Assembly (NCBI RefSeq): GCF_017808105.1
Contig: NZ_JADBHF010000001.1
Span: 496,001 to 560,000 of the forward strand
Direction: 5' to 3'
Source of the DNA: Brevibacterium renqingii
GTDB lineage: Bacteria > Actinomycetota > Actinomycetes > Actinomycetales > Brevibacteriaceae
DNA length: 64,000 bases
Shown: positions 25,076 through 33,162 of the stretch, in pieces
Layout: every line of letters begins with the position of its first letter
Numbering within the stretch: position 1 is the first letter of the stretch
Notes under the pieces: model-generated
Database searches by the model: none
Told to the model about the DNA's origin: nothing
What the model saw: the letters and a program-made list of their open reading frames with translations, nothing else
Translations under genes and position numbers: made by a program

Positions 25076-26422
25076 TCAGCTGGCGACGGCCCCGGGCGCG
25101 GGGGTGCCCGCGACCTCCGGCAGCGCGAGCGCATGGTGCATGCGCTCGCGCTTCGTGGTCAGATAGTGCGTGTTCTCCGGCCGCGCCGCGATCTCGAGCG
25201 GCACGACCGCTTCGACCGTGATGCCCAGCTGCTCGAGCGATTCCGTCTTGGCCGGATTGTTCGTCAGCAGCCGGATGCGAGTGAGCCCGAGTGAGCCGAG
25301 GATCGCTGCCGCGGCACGGTAGTCGCGGGCGTCGTCGGTGAATCCGAGCTCGCGGTTCGCGTCCACGGTGTCCCTCCCCTGATCCTGCAGCGCATAGGCG
25401 CGCAGCTTGTTGCTCAGACCGATCCCGCGTCCTTCGTGACCGGTCAGATAGATCACCGCTCCACCGTGCTCGGCGATGACATCGAGCGCCTGGTCGAGCT
25501 GTTCCCCGCAGTCACACCGGTGCGAACCGAAGACGTCCCCGGTCAGGCACTCCGAATGCACCCGCACGAGCGGCGTCGGACCGGCCGAAGTCGTCTCGAG
25601 AGACCCGGCGAACACGCCGAGGTGGTCGTGCCCGTCGATCGTGAATGCGCGGGCCCGCAGGTGCCCGTGCTTCGTCGGCAGCGGCACCTCTTCGGTCGAC
25701 ATCAGCTTCTCGTCAGCTGAGTCCGGATCGGCCGGCTTCTCCGTCGCGGGCGATGGGGACCCGGCCGGGCGCCCATCGGTCTGCGGAGCCGCGTCGCGTT
25801 CCTCGAGGTAGGCGATGAGCTGTTCGATCGAGACCATCACGAGCTCGTTGTCATCGGCGAAGTCGCGCACCGCATCGAAGCGCATCATCGAACCGTCGTC
25901 GTGGACCACCTCGGCGATCATCGCCACCGGTCGGGCACCGGCCAAGCGCGCGAATTCGACCCCGGCCTCCGTGTGGCCGGGCCGCTCCCGCACACCGCCG
26001 GACTTCGCGACCAGGGGGAAGACATGACCGGGACGCGAGATCGCGGCGGGATCCGGGTCTGCCGCAGCGAGGACGCGACCGGTCCGGGCGCGCTCGGCGG
26101 CACTGATGCCGGTGGTCACACCCACCGCGTCGCAGCTGATCGTGTAGGCGGTGCCCTTCGGGTCTTCGTTGTCGGCGACCATGGGCGGCAGCTGCAGGGC
26201 GGCGGCGCGCTCGGCCGTCATCGGGGCGCAGATGACGCCGGAGGTGTGCCGGACGAAGAAGCCCATCGTGGCGGCATCGGCGAATTCGGCGGCCATGATG
26301 AGGTCTCCCTCGTTCTCCCGATCCTCGTCGTCGACGACGAGGATGGGCCGACCTGCGGCGATGGCGGAGACGGCGTCTTCGATCGGATCGAGACGGCTGG
26401 AATGGGCGACTGATTCAGTCAT
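25076..26422 (-). CDS. ribBA: Bifunctional DHBP synthase / GTP cyclohydrolase II
   Basis: A 448-aa fusion. The N-terminal RibB domain (about 1-205) has ILVVDDEDRENEGDLIMAAEFA, RHTSGVICAPM and HTEAGVEFARLAG. The C-terminal RibA domain has the zinc site GDVFGSHRCDCGEQL and YLTGHEGRGIGLSNKLRAYALQD. RibB makes the 4-carbon donor from ribulose 5-phosphate; RibA opens GTP. The two are joined by about 45 low-complexity residues (TDGRPAGSPSPATEKPADPDS). The ATG at 26422 overlaps the end of ribE by 8 nt and has AGGAGT upstream; the longer frame to 26509 overlaps ribE and is not family-like. Confidence 0.95.
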   Translation of the reverse strand: MTESVAHSSRLDPIEDAVSAIAAGRPILVVDDEDRENEGDLIMAAEFADAATMGFFVRHTSGVICAPMTAERAAALQLPPMVADNEDPKGTAYTISCDAVGVTTGISAAERARTGRVLAAADPDPAAISRPGHVFPLVAKSGGVRERPGHTEAGVEFARLAGARPVAMIAEVVHDDGSMMRFDAVRDFADDNELVMVSIEQLIAYLEERDAAPQTDGRPAGSPSPATEKPADPDSADEKLMSTEEVPLPTKHGHLRARAFTIDGHDHLGVFAGSLETTSAGPTPLVRVHSECLTGDVFGSHRCDCGEQLDQALDVIAEHGGAVIYLTGHEGRGIGLSNKLRAYALQDQGRDTVDANRELGFTDDARDYRAAAAILGSLGLTRIRLLTNNPAKTESLEQLGITVEAVVPLEIAARPENTHYLTTKRERMHHALALPEVAGTPAPGAVAS

Positions 26423-27122
26423 GATCGACTCCTTGGTGTGTGTTCGTCGCGGGGTGGGGACTCGCCGAGGCTGGCCCCGGGTGGGTCGGGGCGGTGTCGT
26501 CGACGGCATGGAAGGACAGGAGGCGGGCGGTGTACTTCGCGAGCACGTCCGCCTCGATGTTCACGGCCGCTCCGATCTCGAGCTCGCCGAAGGTCGTGTG
26601 GCTCAGCGTCGCTGGGATCAGCCCGACTTCGACCCATGCGGTGGCCTCAGTGGGTTCGGACACGGCGGTCAGGGTCAGGGACACCCCGTTGAGGGTGATG
26701 GAGCCCTTGACCGCGGTCAGCGGGGCGAGTCCGGCAGGGATCGCGATGCGCAGGGTGGACCAATCGGGCCGGTCGGTGCGGTCGACGAGTTCGCCGCATC
26801 CGTCGACGTGCCCTTGGACGATGTGGCCGTCGAAGCGTCCCGAGGCGGGAGTGCAGCGCTCGAGGTTGACCCGGTCCGCCGTCTGCAGCCTGCCGAGACC
26901 GGTCAGGCGCAGGGTCTCGCCCATGACCTCGGCGGTGAAGAGCCCCGGCTGCTCGGCGTCCTTCCGTCTCGTCGAGGTCAGGCAGACGCCGTTGACGGCC
27001 AGGGAGCCGCCGAGCTCGAGGTCGGCGACGAGCTCGCCGGCATCGATGGTGATCTCGGCCGAATCGTTCGTGTATTCGATGGCCTCGACGGTGCCGAGTC
27101 CTTCGATGATTCCGGTGAACAT
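26415..27122 (-). CDS. ribE: Riboflavin synthase alpha chain
   Basis: A 235-aa protein beginning with the invariant MFTGIIEGLGTV. It has the two lumazine-binding repeats expected: SLAVNGVCLTST with RLTGLGRL in the first, and SITLNGVSLTLTAV in the second, plus GHVDGCGELVDR. It dismutates two lumazines to riboflavin. The C-terminal 30 residues (HAVDDTAPTHPGPASASPHPATN) are longer than usual and overlap the ribBA start. GGAGG is 7 nt upstream of the ATG. It is 64 nt after ribD. Confidence 0.95.
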   Translation of the reverse strand: MFTGIIEGLGTVEAIEYTNDSAEITIDAGELVADLELGGSLAVNGVCLTSTRRKDAEQPGLFTAEVMGETLRLTGLGRLQTADRVNLERCTPASGRFDGHIVQGHVDGCGELVDRTDRPDWSTLRIAIPAGLAPLTAVKGSITLNGVSLTLTAVSEPTEATAWVEVGLIPATLSHTTFGELEIGAAVNIEADVLAKYTARLLSFHAVDDTAPTHPGPASASPHPATNTHQGVDHD

Positions 27123-27186
27123 ATGCCTCCGTGGTGCTGATTGCTGGGTGATGGTGGCCTGGTGCTGATGGCTGGCAGATGTGTGG

Positions 27187-28335
27187 TCAGCGCTGTGGTG
27201 CGGGCCGAGTGACCGGTGCAGGCGGGGCGATCGGCCATGGGCGGACCTGCGCGGTGGACTGCCCGCGGCCGAGCGCTGTCGCTCGGCTGTCCGGCGGCGC
27301 AGGGGCCGTGGTGAAATGCAGCAGGAAGTCCGGGCCGAGCCGCGAGACTGCGGGCACCTCGGTGTCGTCGGGGATCAGCCGCAGCGCCTCGCCGAGGGTG
27401 TCGATGCCCAAGCCGTCGACACTGGAGCGCCCGGGACCGATGAGCATCGGGGCCTGGTAGCAGAAGACTTCGTCGACGGCTCCGGCGGCGAAGAAGGCGC
27501 CGAGGACCCGCGGCCCGCCCTCGACGAGCAGGTGGCGGACGCCTTCGGCATACAGTCGTTCGAGCGCCGCGTCGATGTCGTGGGTGGGCAGCCGGAGAGT
27601 GTCCGGGTTGAGCGCGAGGAAGGACTCGGCCGGCAGCGGAGAGGTGCCGAGCACGACCGGTCGCGGCTGGTTCGGCAGCGGGGAGCCGTCGCCGTCGCGC
27701 GCGTTGAGACGGGGGTCATCGGCCAGGGCCGTGCCGGTGCCGACGAGGATGGCATCGACGCGGGAGCGGATCTCATGCGCATGGGCCCGGGACTCCGGCG
27801 AGGTGATCCACTGGCTGGTCCCGTCCGCGGCGGCGACGGCCCCGTCGAGACTCTGCGCGATCTTCGCCGTGACGAAGGGCCGGAGCTCGGCCATGGTCTG
27901 CGCCCACCGGGCGTTGAGGGCTTGGGCGTCCTCCCGGTGCAGTCCCGACCGCACCTGCAGACCCGCCTCGGCGAGGATCCGGCCACCGCCGGAGGCGCGG
28001 GGGTTCGGGTCGGGGGAGGCGAAGACGACAGAAGGGATTCGGGCGGCGATGATCGCCTCGGTGCACGGCCCGGTCCGCCCCCGGTGGGAGCAGGGTTCGA
28101 GGGTGACGAACAGCGTCGCGGTGCTCAGATCGATGTCGAGGTCGTGGGCGGTGGTGATGACGTCCACCTCGGCGTGGGCGGTCCCGGCTCCCGCATGATG
28201 ACCGGTCACGATCTGCCCGTCCGCGGTCAGGACAGCGGCACCCACCAGCGGATTGGCCCCGCGGAAGCCCTCCCGCGCAGCGTCGAGGGCGGCCGACATC
28301 GCCGTGGATTCGAGTTCGGTGAACTCCGCGTCCAA
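27187..28335 (-). CDS. ribD: Bifunctional deaminase/reductase RibD, TTG start
   Basis: A 382-aa fusion. The N-terminal deaminase has the zinc signature HAEVDVI, then TLEPCSHRGRTGPCTEAII. The C-terminal reductase has FVTAKIAQSLDGAVAA, AILVGTGTALADDPRLNAR and LLVEGGPRVLGAFF. It carries out steps two and three of riboflavin synthesis. I place the start at a TTG (28335): GGGAGG lies 7 nt upstream and the protein then carries the family's short leader before AM..AL..A..G. The in-frame ATG at 28299 has no RBS and would cut this helix; the longer frame back to 28464 runs through the riboswitch. The last 40 residues are low complexity. Confidence 0.9.
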   Translation of the reverse strand: MDAEFTELESTAMSAALDAAREGFRGANPLVGAAVLTADGQIVTGHHAGAGTAHAEVDVITTAHDLDIDLSTATLFVTLEPCSHRGRTGPCTEAIIAARIPSVVFASPDPNPRASGGGRILAEAGLQVRSGLHREDAQALNARWAQTMAELRPFVTAKIAQSLDGAVAAADGTSQWITSPESRAHAHEIRSRVDAILVGTGTALADDPRLNARDGDGSPLPNQPRPVVLGTSPLPAESFLALNPDTLRLPTHDIDAALERLYAEGVRHLLVEGGPRVLGAFFAAGAVDEVFCYQAPMLIGPGRSSVDGLGIDTLGEALRLIPDDTEVPAVSRLGPDFLLHFTTAPAPPDSRATALGRGQSTAQVRPWPIAPPAPVTRPAPQR

Positions 28336-28365
28336 AAGAAAACCTCCCGAGCCTTCGCCGGGAGG
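28334..28365 (-). terminator. Riboswitch expression platform: hairpin with U tract that contains the ribD RBS
   Basis: On the minus-strand RNA, CCTCCCG (28365-28359), a 9-nt loop and CGGGAGG (28349-28343) are followed by TTTTCTTTT (28342-28334). This looks like an intrinsic terminator, but GGGAGG in the 3' arm is also the ribD Shine-Dalgarno and the TTG start is in the T tract. Confidence 0.7.
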
Positions 28366-28451
28366 GAGGATATTGCGGGTGCAACCATCAGGGTGTCTCG
28401 GATGCGCGCCGGTGCCGTCGAATGCACCGAAACACAGCGGCCGAGGCCACC

Positions 28452-28570
28452 ATGCTCCTCCCATCCAGACTCTGACTGTCGGTTTCGGAATTTCACCGAA
28501 TCAGCCGCCGGCGCGAAGCTGGCGGGTCGCGGACTGTGACCGCCGGTACGGAATTTCACCGTCCCCGGAA
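28452..28570 (-). ncRNA. FMN riboswitch (RFN element)
   Basis: The minus strand carries the conserved RFN blocks in order: GACGGTGAAATTCCGTACC, GGCGGTCACAGTCCGCGA, GATTCGGTGAAATTCCGAA, CCGACAGTCAGAGTC and GGATGGGAGGAG. The first and fourth blocks pair to form the six-stem FMN pocket. It precedes ribD by about 117 nt, with a terminator/RBS hairpin between, so FMN should shut off ribD-ribE-ribBA-ribH. Confidence 0.95.
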
Positions 28571-28668
28571 CATGTGAGGCCAGGTTAGCACGCCGATCGC
28601 CGAGGCGGGAATGGCATCGGTCACAGACCGAGTCCATCGGCCGGTGGGCTGAGCGATTTGCAGGGATG

Positions 28669-28696
28669 CATAACCTGGGTATATAAATAAGTTATG
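28669..28696. promoter_or_regulatory. Palindromic operator and leaderless promoter of the MarR gene
   Basis: The half sites CATAAC (28669-28674) and GTTATG (28691-28696) are perfect inverted copies 16 bp apart. The second includes the ATG at 28694. TATAAA (28682-28687) lies between them, 6 nt before the ATG. This suits autorepression by the MarR protein. Confidence 0.6.
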
Positions 28697-29239
28697 GATG
28701 ATGTGGATTCGGCAGAGCTCGTCTCGCGGCTCGTCGTCGTCTCGTCGCGCCTGACTCGGGCGTTTCGGCGAGTGATCGGCAATGAGAACTCCTTGGCGAC
28801 TCTGCGCGCGCTCGCCGTCGTCGAGCAGTATCAGCCCGTTCGGGTCGGCCATTTCGCGCAGGGGTATCTGAGTTCGCAGCCTGCGGCGACGAAGCTCCTC
28901 GCCCGACTCGAGGAGGCGGGTCTCGTGCTCCGGGAGGCGAGTCCGACCGATGGGCGCGCTTCCCAGTTCTCTCTGACCGAGGAGGGCCGCCAGCGGCTGG
29001 CCGAGAACCGGTCGATCATGATCGAGCAGATGCAGCCCTATTTCGAATCGCTGTCCCCCGATGAGCGGATGAGCGTCGATCGCGCGCTGGGGCTGGTGTC
29101 GGACTTCCTTAAGGACCGCCACCCGGTCGACAGCGCCGAGGAGGCTGTGCAGGAAGCGCCCGTACAGGAAGGTTCCGTGCAGGAGGATTCCGTGCAGGAA
29201 CGCGACGGGGACGGATCCACGGAGGTCGAGCCCGCCTGA
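28694..29239 (+). CDS. MarR-family transcriptional regulator
   Basis: A 181-aa protein. Residues 1-140 form a MarR winged helix: the dimerisation helices, then LSSQPAATKLLARLEEAGLVLREAS and the wing DGRASQFSLTEEGRQRL. It probably represses itself and the MFS gene 73 nt downstream, releasing on binding a small phenolic or drug. The last 35 residues are odd: four copies of a 5-residue unit (VQEAP, VQEGS, VQEDS, VQERD) made by a 15-bp tandem repeat, giving an acidic tail not seen in usual MarR proteins (about 150 aa). Confidence 0.88.
   Translation: MDDVDSAELVSRLVVVSSRLTRAFRRVIGNENSLATLRALAVVEQYQPVRVGHFAQGYLSSQPAATKLLARLEEAGLVLREASPTDGRASQFSLTEEGRQRLAENRSIMIEQMQPYFESLSPDERMSVDRALGLVSDFLKDRHPVDSAEEAVQEAPVQEGSVQEDSVQERDGDGSTEVEPA
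29147..29206 (+). repeat. 15-bp coding tandem repeat in the MarR gene
   Basis: Four copies starting GTGCAGGAA, GTACAGGAA, GTGCAGGAG and GTGCAGGAA, at 29147, 29162, 29177 and 29192, encode VQE-type pentapeptides. Being in multiples of 3 nt, copy number can change without breaking the frame. Confidence 0.8.
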
Positions 29240-29312
29240 TCCGGGCGCGACCGCGAATCACCCACAGATTTCACCACATATCGCACCACAGGGAAGGGGC
29301 CGCGGCCACCAG

Positions 29313-30611
29313 ATGAGAGCGTCAACCGACAACGAAGCACCAGGAGACACCGCAGCGGAAGCATCCATTCTGCGTCAGCCGCGAGCCGTATGGGCCGTGG
29401 CATTCGCCGCGGTCATCGCGTTCATGGGCATCGGCCTGGTCGATCCGATCCTGCCGGCCATCTCGGCCGAGCTCGATGCCACACCGGCACAGTCGATGCT
29501 GCTGTTCACCAGCTACCTGTTCATCACAGGCGGCATGATGTTCTTCACCAGCTTCCTGTCCTCGCGCATCGGCGCCAAGACGACACTGCTCGTCGGGCTC
29601 GTCCTCATCGTCGCGTTCTCCGCCCTCGCCGGGTTCTCCGGCACGGTCGACCAGATCATCGGCTTCCGGGCCGGCTGGGGACTGGGCAATGCGCTGTTCA
29701 TCTCCACGGCGCTGTCGACGATCGTCGGCGCGGCCTCGGGCGGTGCCGATAAGGCGATCATCCTCTACGAGGCGGCCCTGGGCGTGGGCATCGCCACCGG
29801 CCCGCTGCTGGGCGGTCTGCTCGGCGGCATGTCCTGGCGCGGGCCCTTCTTCGGCACAGCTGTCCTCATGGCCATCGGCTTCATCGCCATCGTCGTGCTG
29901 CTTCCGGGAGGTACGAACTCGAACGGCCCCACCGCCGAGCCGATCAGGCTCAGCGCCACGTTCCGCGCCCTGGCTCGGCCGGGCGTGGCCGTGCTGGGCG
30001 TCTCCGCTCTGCTCTACAACTTCGGCTTCTTCATCCTGCTGGCCTACAGTCCCTTCCCCGTCGAGGCGGCCGCCGCGAAGATGGGCATCGAGGAATTCGG
30101 TGCCATGGGGCTCGGGTACGTCTTCTTCGGCTGGGGCATCTGCGTGGCAGTCACCTCGGTGTTCGGTGCTCCGCTGCTGACCAAGCGCATGGGCCGTCGC
30201 CGCAGCCTCATTGTCACGCTCATCGGACTGGCCGCGCTGCTGGCCGTCATGTCGTTCATCGTCGAATCGTTCATCGGCATCATCGTCTGTGTCGTGATCG
30301 CGGGACTGCTGCTCGGCCTGCTGAACACGATCTTCACCGAATCGGCCATGGAGGTCAGCGACCTGCCCCGCCCGGTGGCCTCGGGAACCTACTCGGGCGT
30401 GCGCTTCGTCGGCGGCGCAGTGGCGCCGATCGTCGCGGGCTCGGTGTCCGAGTCGATCAGCGCCGGCGCACCCTACCTCTTCGGTGCCGGAGCCGCGCTG
30501 CTGTCGGTCGTGGTCATCTCGCTCGGCTGGAAAGCGCTGCGTCGCGTCGACGGACACATCGACGAGACTGCCGTCGACGAGGCCTATGCGCTGACCGGTG
30601 GCGATTCCTGA
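29313..30611 (+). CDS. MFS drug/metabolite efflux transporter
   Basis: A 432-aa protein with 12 hydrophobic segments. The N-terminal segment AFMGIGLVDPILPAISAEL and the GAKTTLLVGLVL loop resemble DHA1 drug:proton antiporters. FRAGWGLGNALFISTALS with a conserved Arg follows, then GPLLGGLLGGMSWRGPF (motif C-like, typical of antiporters). It lies 73 nt behind a MarR regulator in the same direction, the usual layout of a regulated efflux pump. The RBS (AGGGAAGGGG) is 12 nt from the ATG, rather far. The substrate is unknown. Confidence 0.88.
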   Translation: MRASTDNEAPGDTAAEASILRQPRAVWAVAFAAVIAFMGIGLVDPILPAISAELDATPAQSMLLFTSYLFITGGMMFFTSFLSSRIGAKTTLLVGLVLIVAFSALAGFSGTVDQIIGFRAGWGLGNALFISTALSTIVGAASGGADKAIILYEAALGVGIATGPLLGGLLGGMSWRGPFFGTAVLMAIGFIAIVVLLPGGTNSNGPTAEPIRLSATFRALARPGVAVLGVSALLYNFGFFILLAYSPFPVEAAAAKMGIEEFGAMGLGYVFFGWGICVAVTSVFGAPLLTKRMGRRRSLIVTLIGLAALLAVMSFIVESFIGIIVCVVIAGLLLGLLNTIFTESAMEVSDLPRPVASGTYSGVRFVGGAVAPIVAGSVSESISAGAPYLFGAGAALLSVVVISLGWKALRRVDGHIDETAVDEAYALTGGDS

Positions 30612-30787
30612 GCCCTGGCTCCCGTGGCCCGGCACAGCGGTGTTGCAGATCTGAAACCGGGTATTCACGTGATCGACGGGTGCGATAAGGCAGAATGGTG
30701 ATCGCGCTTCCTGATGATCGGCTGAAGGAACCCTGACGATCAGCGGAAGAGTGCCGCCGGAAATATCACCTAACAATGAAGGCCATC

Positions 30788-31384
30788 ATGTCCTACGACG
30801 CGAACGCAGCATACAACTCGGGCTCCGGAGCGCCCGGCCAAGGAATGCCAGGCGCCGGGACGCCCGGCGGACAGGGGTACGGTGCACAGGGCTTCGGCGG
30901 AGCGCCTCGCGGAGCCGCCAGCCCCGACGACCTCTCGCTCCCGCTCTACGGTGCGTCCTTCGGGCAGGCCATCAAGCGCTTCTTCAAGAACTACACGAAG
31001 TTCTCCGGACGCGCCTCGCGCAGCGAATACTGGTGGGCGTACCTCTTTGTGACTCTGCTGCCGGTGATACCCGGGATTCTCTGTGGGATCGGCGTGGGGA
31101 TGTCGGCGGCATCGGCCTCGATGTCGGCCGCGGACCCCTACGGCATGTCGGCAGGCCCGTCCGGTGGGGCCTTGGCGCTCACCGGGATCGGCGGCATCCT
31201 GATGCTTATCATCGGTCTTGCGACGATCATCCCGTACCTGTCGATCTCCTGGCGCCGTCTCCATGATGCGAACTACCCGGGACCGATGTGGTTCCTCCAC
31301 TTCATCCCCGGAGTCGGGTGGATCATCGTGCTCATTCTGATGGTCATGGAAACCAAGCCCGAGGGCCAGCGCTTCGACGCCTGA
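30788..31384 (+). CDS. DUF805 membrane protein
   Basis: A 198-aa protein. About 50 Gly/Ala/Gln-rich residues (GSGAPGQGMPGAGTPGGQG) come first, then the DUF805 core: KYTKFSGRASRSEYWW-type motif (here YTKFSGRASRSEYWWAYLF), four membrane segments, and SWRRLHDANYPGPMWFLHFIPGVG. The family (like E. coli YhaH/YiaA-group proteins) has no firm function. The ATG at 30788 has GAAGG 5 nt upstream and was preferred to the ATG at 30776. Confidence 0.85.
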   Translation: MSYDANAAYNSGSGAPGQGMPGAGTPGGQGYGAQGFGGAPRGAASPDDLSLPLYGASFGQAIKRFFKNYTKFSGRASRSEYWWAYLFVTLLPVIPGILCGIGVGMSAASASMSAADPYGMSAGPSGGALALTGIGGILMLIIGLATIIPYLSISWRRLHDANYPGPMWFLHFIPGVGWIIVLILMVMETKPEGQRFDA

Positions 31385-31481
31385 CCTGCCAGGGTTCGAG
31401 GAGTCTGAGCGACCGCGGAGTCGGGGTAACCAGGGTGATCGTCCGGAGGGTCTCCTGACCGCTCGAACCGCCTCGTCGGTG

Positions 31482-31568
31482 GCAGTCTCCTCCCGCTGTG
31501 CGGTCATCACGCCCCGTCCGTGCCATCTCCTCCCGCTGCGCGACCATCACGCCCCGTCAGTGCCATCT
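31482..31568. repeat. 40-bp tandem repeat, about 2.2 copies
   Basis: CTCCTCCCGCTG followed by a C/A-rich part and CATCACGCCCCGTC occurs at 31487 and 31527, with the start of a third copy at 31561 (TGCCATCT). Copies differ by a few bases. Confidence 0.7.
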
Positions 31569-31701
31569 GACACCGTTGCATCGGTGCGAGTTGGCATCGG
31601 CGGGGCGTTTCGTCTCTCGAAAAGCGGTGCGGAGCGTCAGAGTCGCGAAATGTGATGCTGTGCCTCCGCTGAATTTGCAGAGACCCCCGCGCCGAGCTCG
31701 C
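31569..31701. other. Intergenic stretch without gene
   Basis: Between DUF805 and the TDT gene there are about 400 bp without a gene. Apart from the two 40-bp arrays this part holds no ORF, promoter or RNA that I recognise. GGTTCGAG (31393) and CTCGAACC (31462) form a weak distant inverted repeat near the DUF805 stop. Confidence 0.4.
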
Positions 31702-31806
31702 GGAGACTCACCGGTCGCGCAGAGAGCTCGTCGGCCGGGCAGGAGACTCACCGGTCGCGCAGGGAGCTCGCCGGCCGGGCAGGAGACTCACCGGTCGCGC
31801 AGGGAG
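31702..31806. repeat. 40-bp tandem repeat overlapping the end of the TDT gene
   Basis: GGAGACTCACCGGTCGCGCAG begins at 31702, 31742 and 31782. The copy at 31782 covers the last codons and stop of the TDT gene (SLRDR-stop on the minus strand), so the array appears to be made of duplicated gene end. Confidence 0.8.
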
Positions 31807-32864
31807 CGGATGAACGACCAGACCATGGCGGCGAAGACGATCGCCCAGACGGTGAAGCCGACCCAGAACCAGTGCTGACCGATCCACTCGATCGCCGGCA
31901 CGTGGTCCGAGTTGCCCAGGTACATGCTCGCCACTGCATACATGCCCAGCGGAAAGACCATGCTCCACAGCCCCGCCGAATAGCCCAGCGGTACGCGGTG
32001 GCGCAGATGACGCCAGGCCCCGGCCAGCACGAGCGAGGGGATGAGCCACGTGGCGAAGGCCCACAGCAGAGCCGAAGAGCCTCCGACGAGCAGACGCGTC
32101 GCATCGAGGAGCGGCGTCGATTCGAGTTCGAGGATCCTGGAGCCCGCAACGATCGAGATCGCCAGCGCGCCCATCGTCACCCAGTACGGGGCGTCGAAGT
32201 CCTCCGGCTCCAGTCGGTGCAGCAGCACCCGTACCCCGAGGAAGACCGCGCAGGCGATATAGAGCGCGAGGCCGACCGACCACATCACCACGGCGAGCAG
32301 TGACAGGGGCACCACGAGCTGTGGGGCGGTGTTCGTCTTCGGCAGCGCGATGGCCAGGCTCGAGGCCGCGACCGCCACGGACTGTGCCGCGACGACCCAG
32401 ACGAACCACGTGCCGTTGACCCCGGTGACGACCGGGCGGATGCTCGAGCCGAGCACAGCGGTGAATGGGATCGCATAGCCGAGCACGAGCCACAGCAGGC
32501 CTCCGACGCAGAACAGGACCATCGCCACAGGTATGACGCCGAGGCCGACGAGGGCGGTGACGAGGACGTTCGTACCCGCGATGATGGTGAAGAAGCCGAA
32601 AGCCCGGTTCGGATCGTGGAGGTCGTGGCGAAGGCCCTGCCGGAAGCGCAGAACCCGCCAGAGGGTGAGCACGATGAAATAGGCGTAGAGCGCGACCGCC
32701 ACCCAGAACAGCACCGCCGAGATCAGCGCGAGTCCTTTGAACTGTGCGCCGATCGAGACGATGCCCGTGGCCATGACCGAGGCGAAGCAGCCGGGGGCGA
32801 GGGTCGCCGGGTTCAGTCCCCAGTCCCTGTGCAGTTGCGAGAGATCGCCGCTGGCTGTGCTCAT
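31788..32864 (-). CDS. TDT family transporter (TehA / SLAC1-like)
   Basis: A 358-aa protein with ten hydrophobic segments and the tellurite-resistance/dicarboxylate transporter pattern. Near the start is LAPGCFASVMATGIVSIGAQ, then FFTIIAGTNVLVTALVGLG, VNGTWFVWVVAAQSVAV and WSMVFPLGMYAVA (conserved Phe/Pro gate region). Family members carry anions, C4-dicarboxylates, sulfite or tellurite-linked substrates. The ATG at 32864 has GAGGAACGG upstream; the longer frame to 33047 adds a charged, unlikely extension. It is divergent from the ATPase/YhgE pair across a palindromic operator. Confidence 0.85.
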   Translation of the reverse strand: MSTASGDLSQLHRDWGLNPATLAPGCFASVMATGIVSIGAQFKGLALISAVLFWVAVALYAYFIVLTLWRVLRFRQGLRHDLHDPNRAFGFFTIIAGTNVLVTALVGLGVIPVAMVLFCVGGLLWLVLGYAIPFTAVLGSSIRPVVTGVNGTWFVWVVAAQSVAVAASSLAIALPKTNTAPQLVVPLSLLAVVMWSVGLALYIACAVFLGVRVLLHRLEPEDFDAPYWVTMGALAISIVAGSRILELESTPLLDATRLLVGGSSALLWAFATWLIPSLVLAGAWRHLRHRVPLGYSAGLWSMVFPLGMYAVASMYLGNSDHVPAIEWIGQHWFWVGFTVWAIVFAAMVWSFIRSLRDR

Positions 32865-32999
32865 CCGTTCCTCGTTCTCGTTTCCCTCTTCTCCACCTTC
32901 GATACTACGACCCTCGGGCAGGTTGTGCCCTCGGGCCGCCGAGGGACTGTGTGATTGCAGACATTCGCCCGCGTGAGATTCAGAATCGCGGTCGGCTTG

Positions 33000-33022
33000 A
33001 TTATAGTTACCTATGGGTAACT
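33000..33022. promoter_or_regulatory. Divergent promoter and TetR-like palindrome
   Basis: AGTTACC (33005-33011) and GGTAACT (33016-33022) are perfect inverted arms around TATG. Minus-strand TATAAT (33005-33000) and plus-strand TATAGT (33002-33007) overlap its left edge, the latter with TTCAGA at 32979-32984 as a possible -35. A dimeric repressor here could block both directions. No TetR gene is in the neighbourhood. Confidence 0.55.
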
Positions 33023-33162
33023 TGACCCGAATCGGGGTATGCCGCAACGAGCGCGCCGCAGTGGCGTAGTCTGCTCAGAAACGGGACGTGCGGATGCACC
33101 CCAATGCGATCGACCGACGCAGACACAGACGACGCAGGCACAGACGATTGGGAGCCAGGGCA

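Noticed and set aside
29322..30776. Minus-strand ORF opposite the MFS gene
   Set aside because: Asp/Glu/Arg-rich antisense reading typical of high-GC membrane protein genes.
31393..31470. tRNA-like GGTTCGAG / CTCGAACC segment
   Set aside because: The T-arm-like word is not accompanied by D and anticodon arms or an acceptor stem.
31702..31806. CRISPR-like array
   Set aside because: The whole 40-bp unit repeats without unique spacers, and no cas genes are present.
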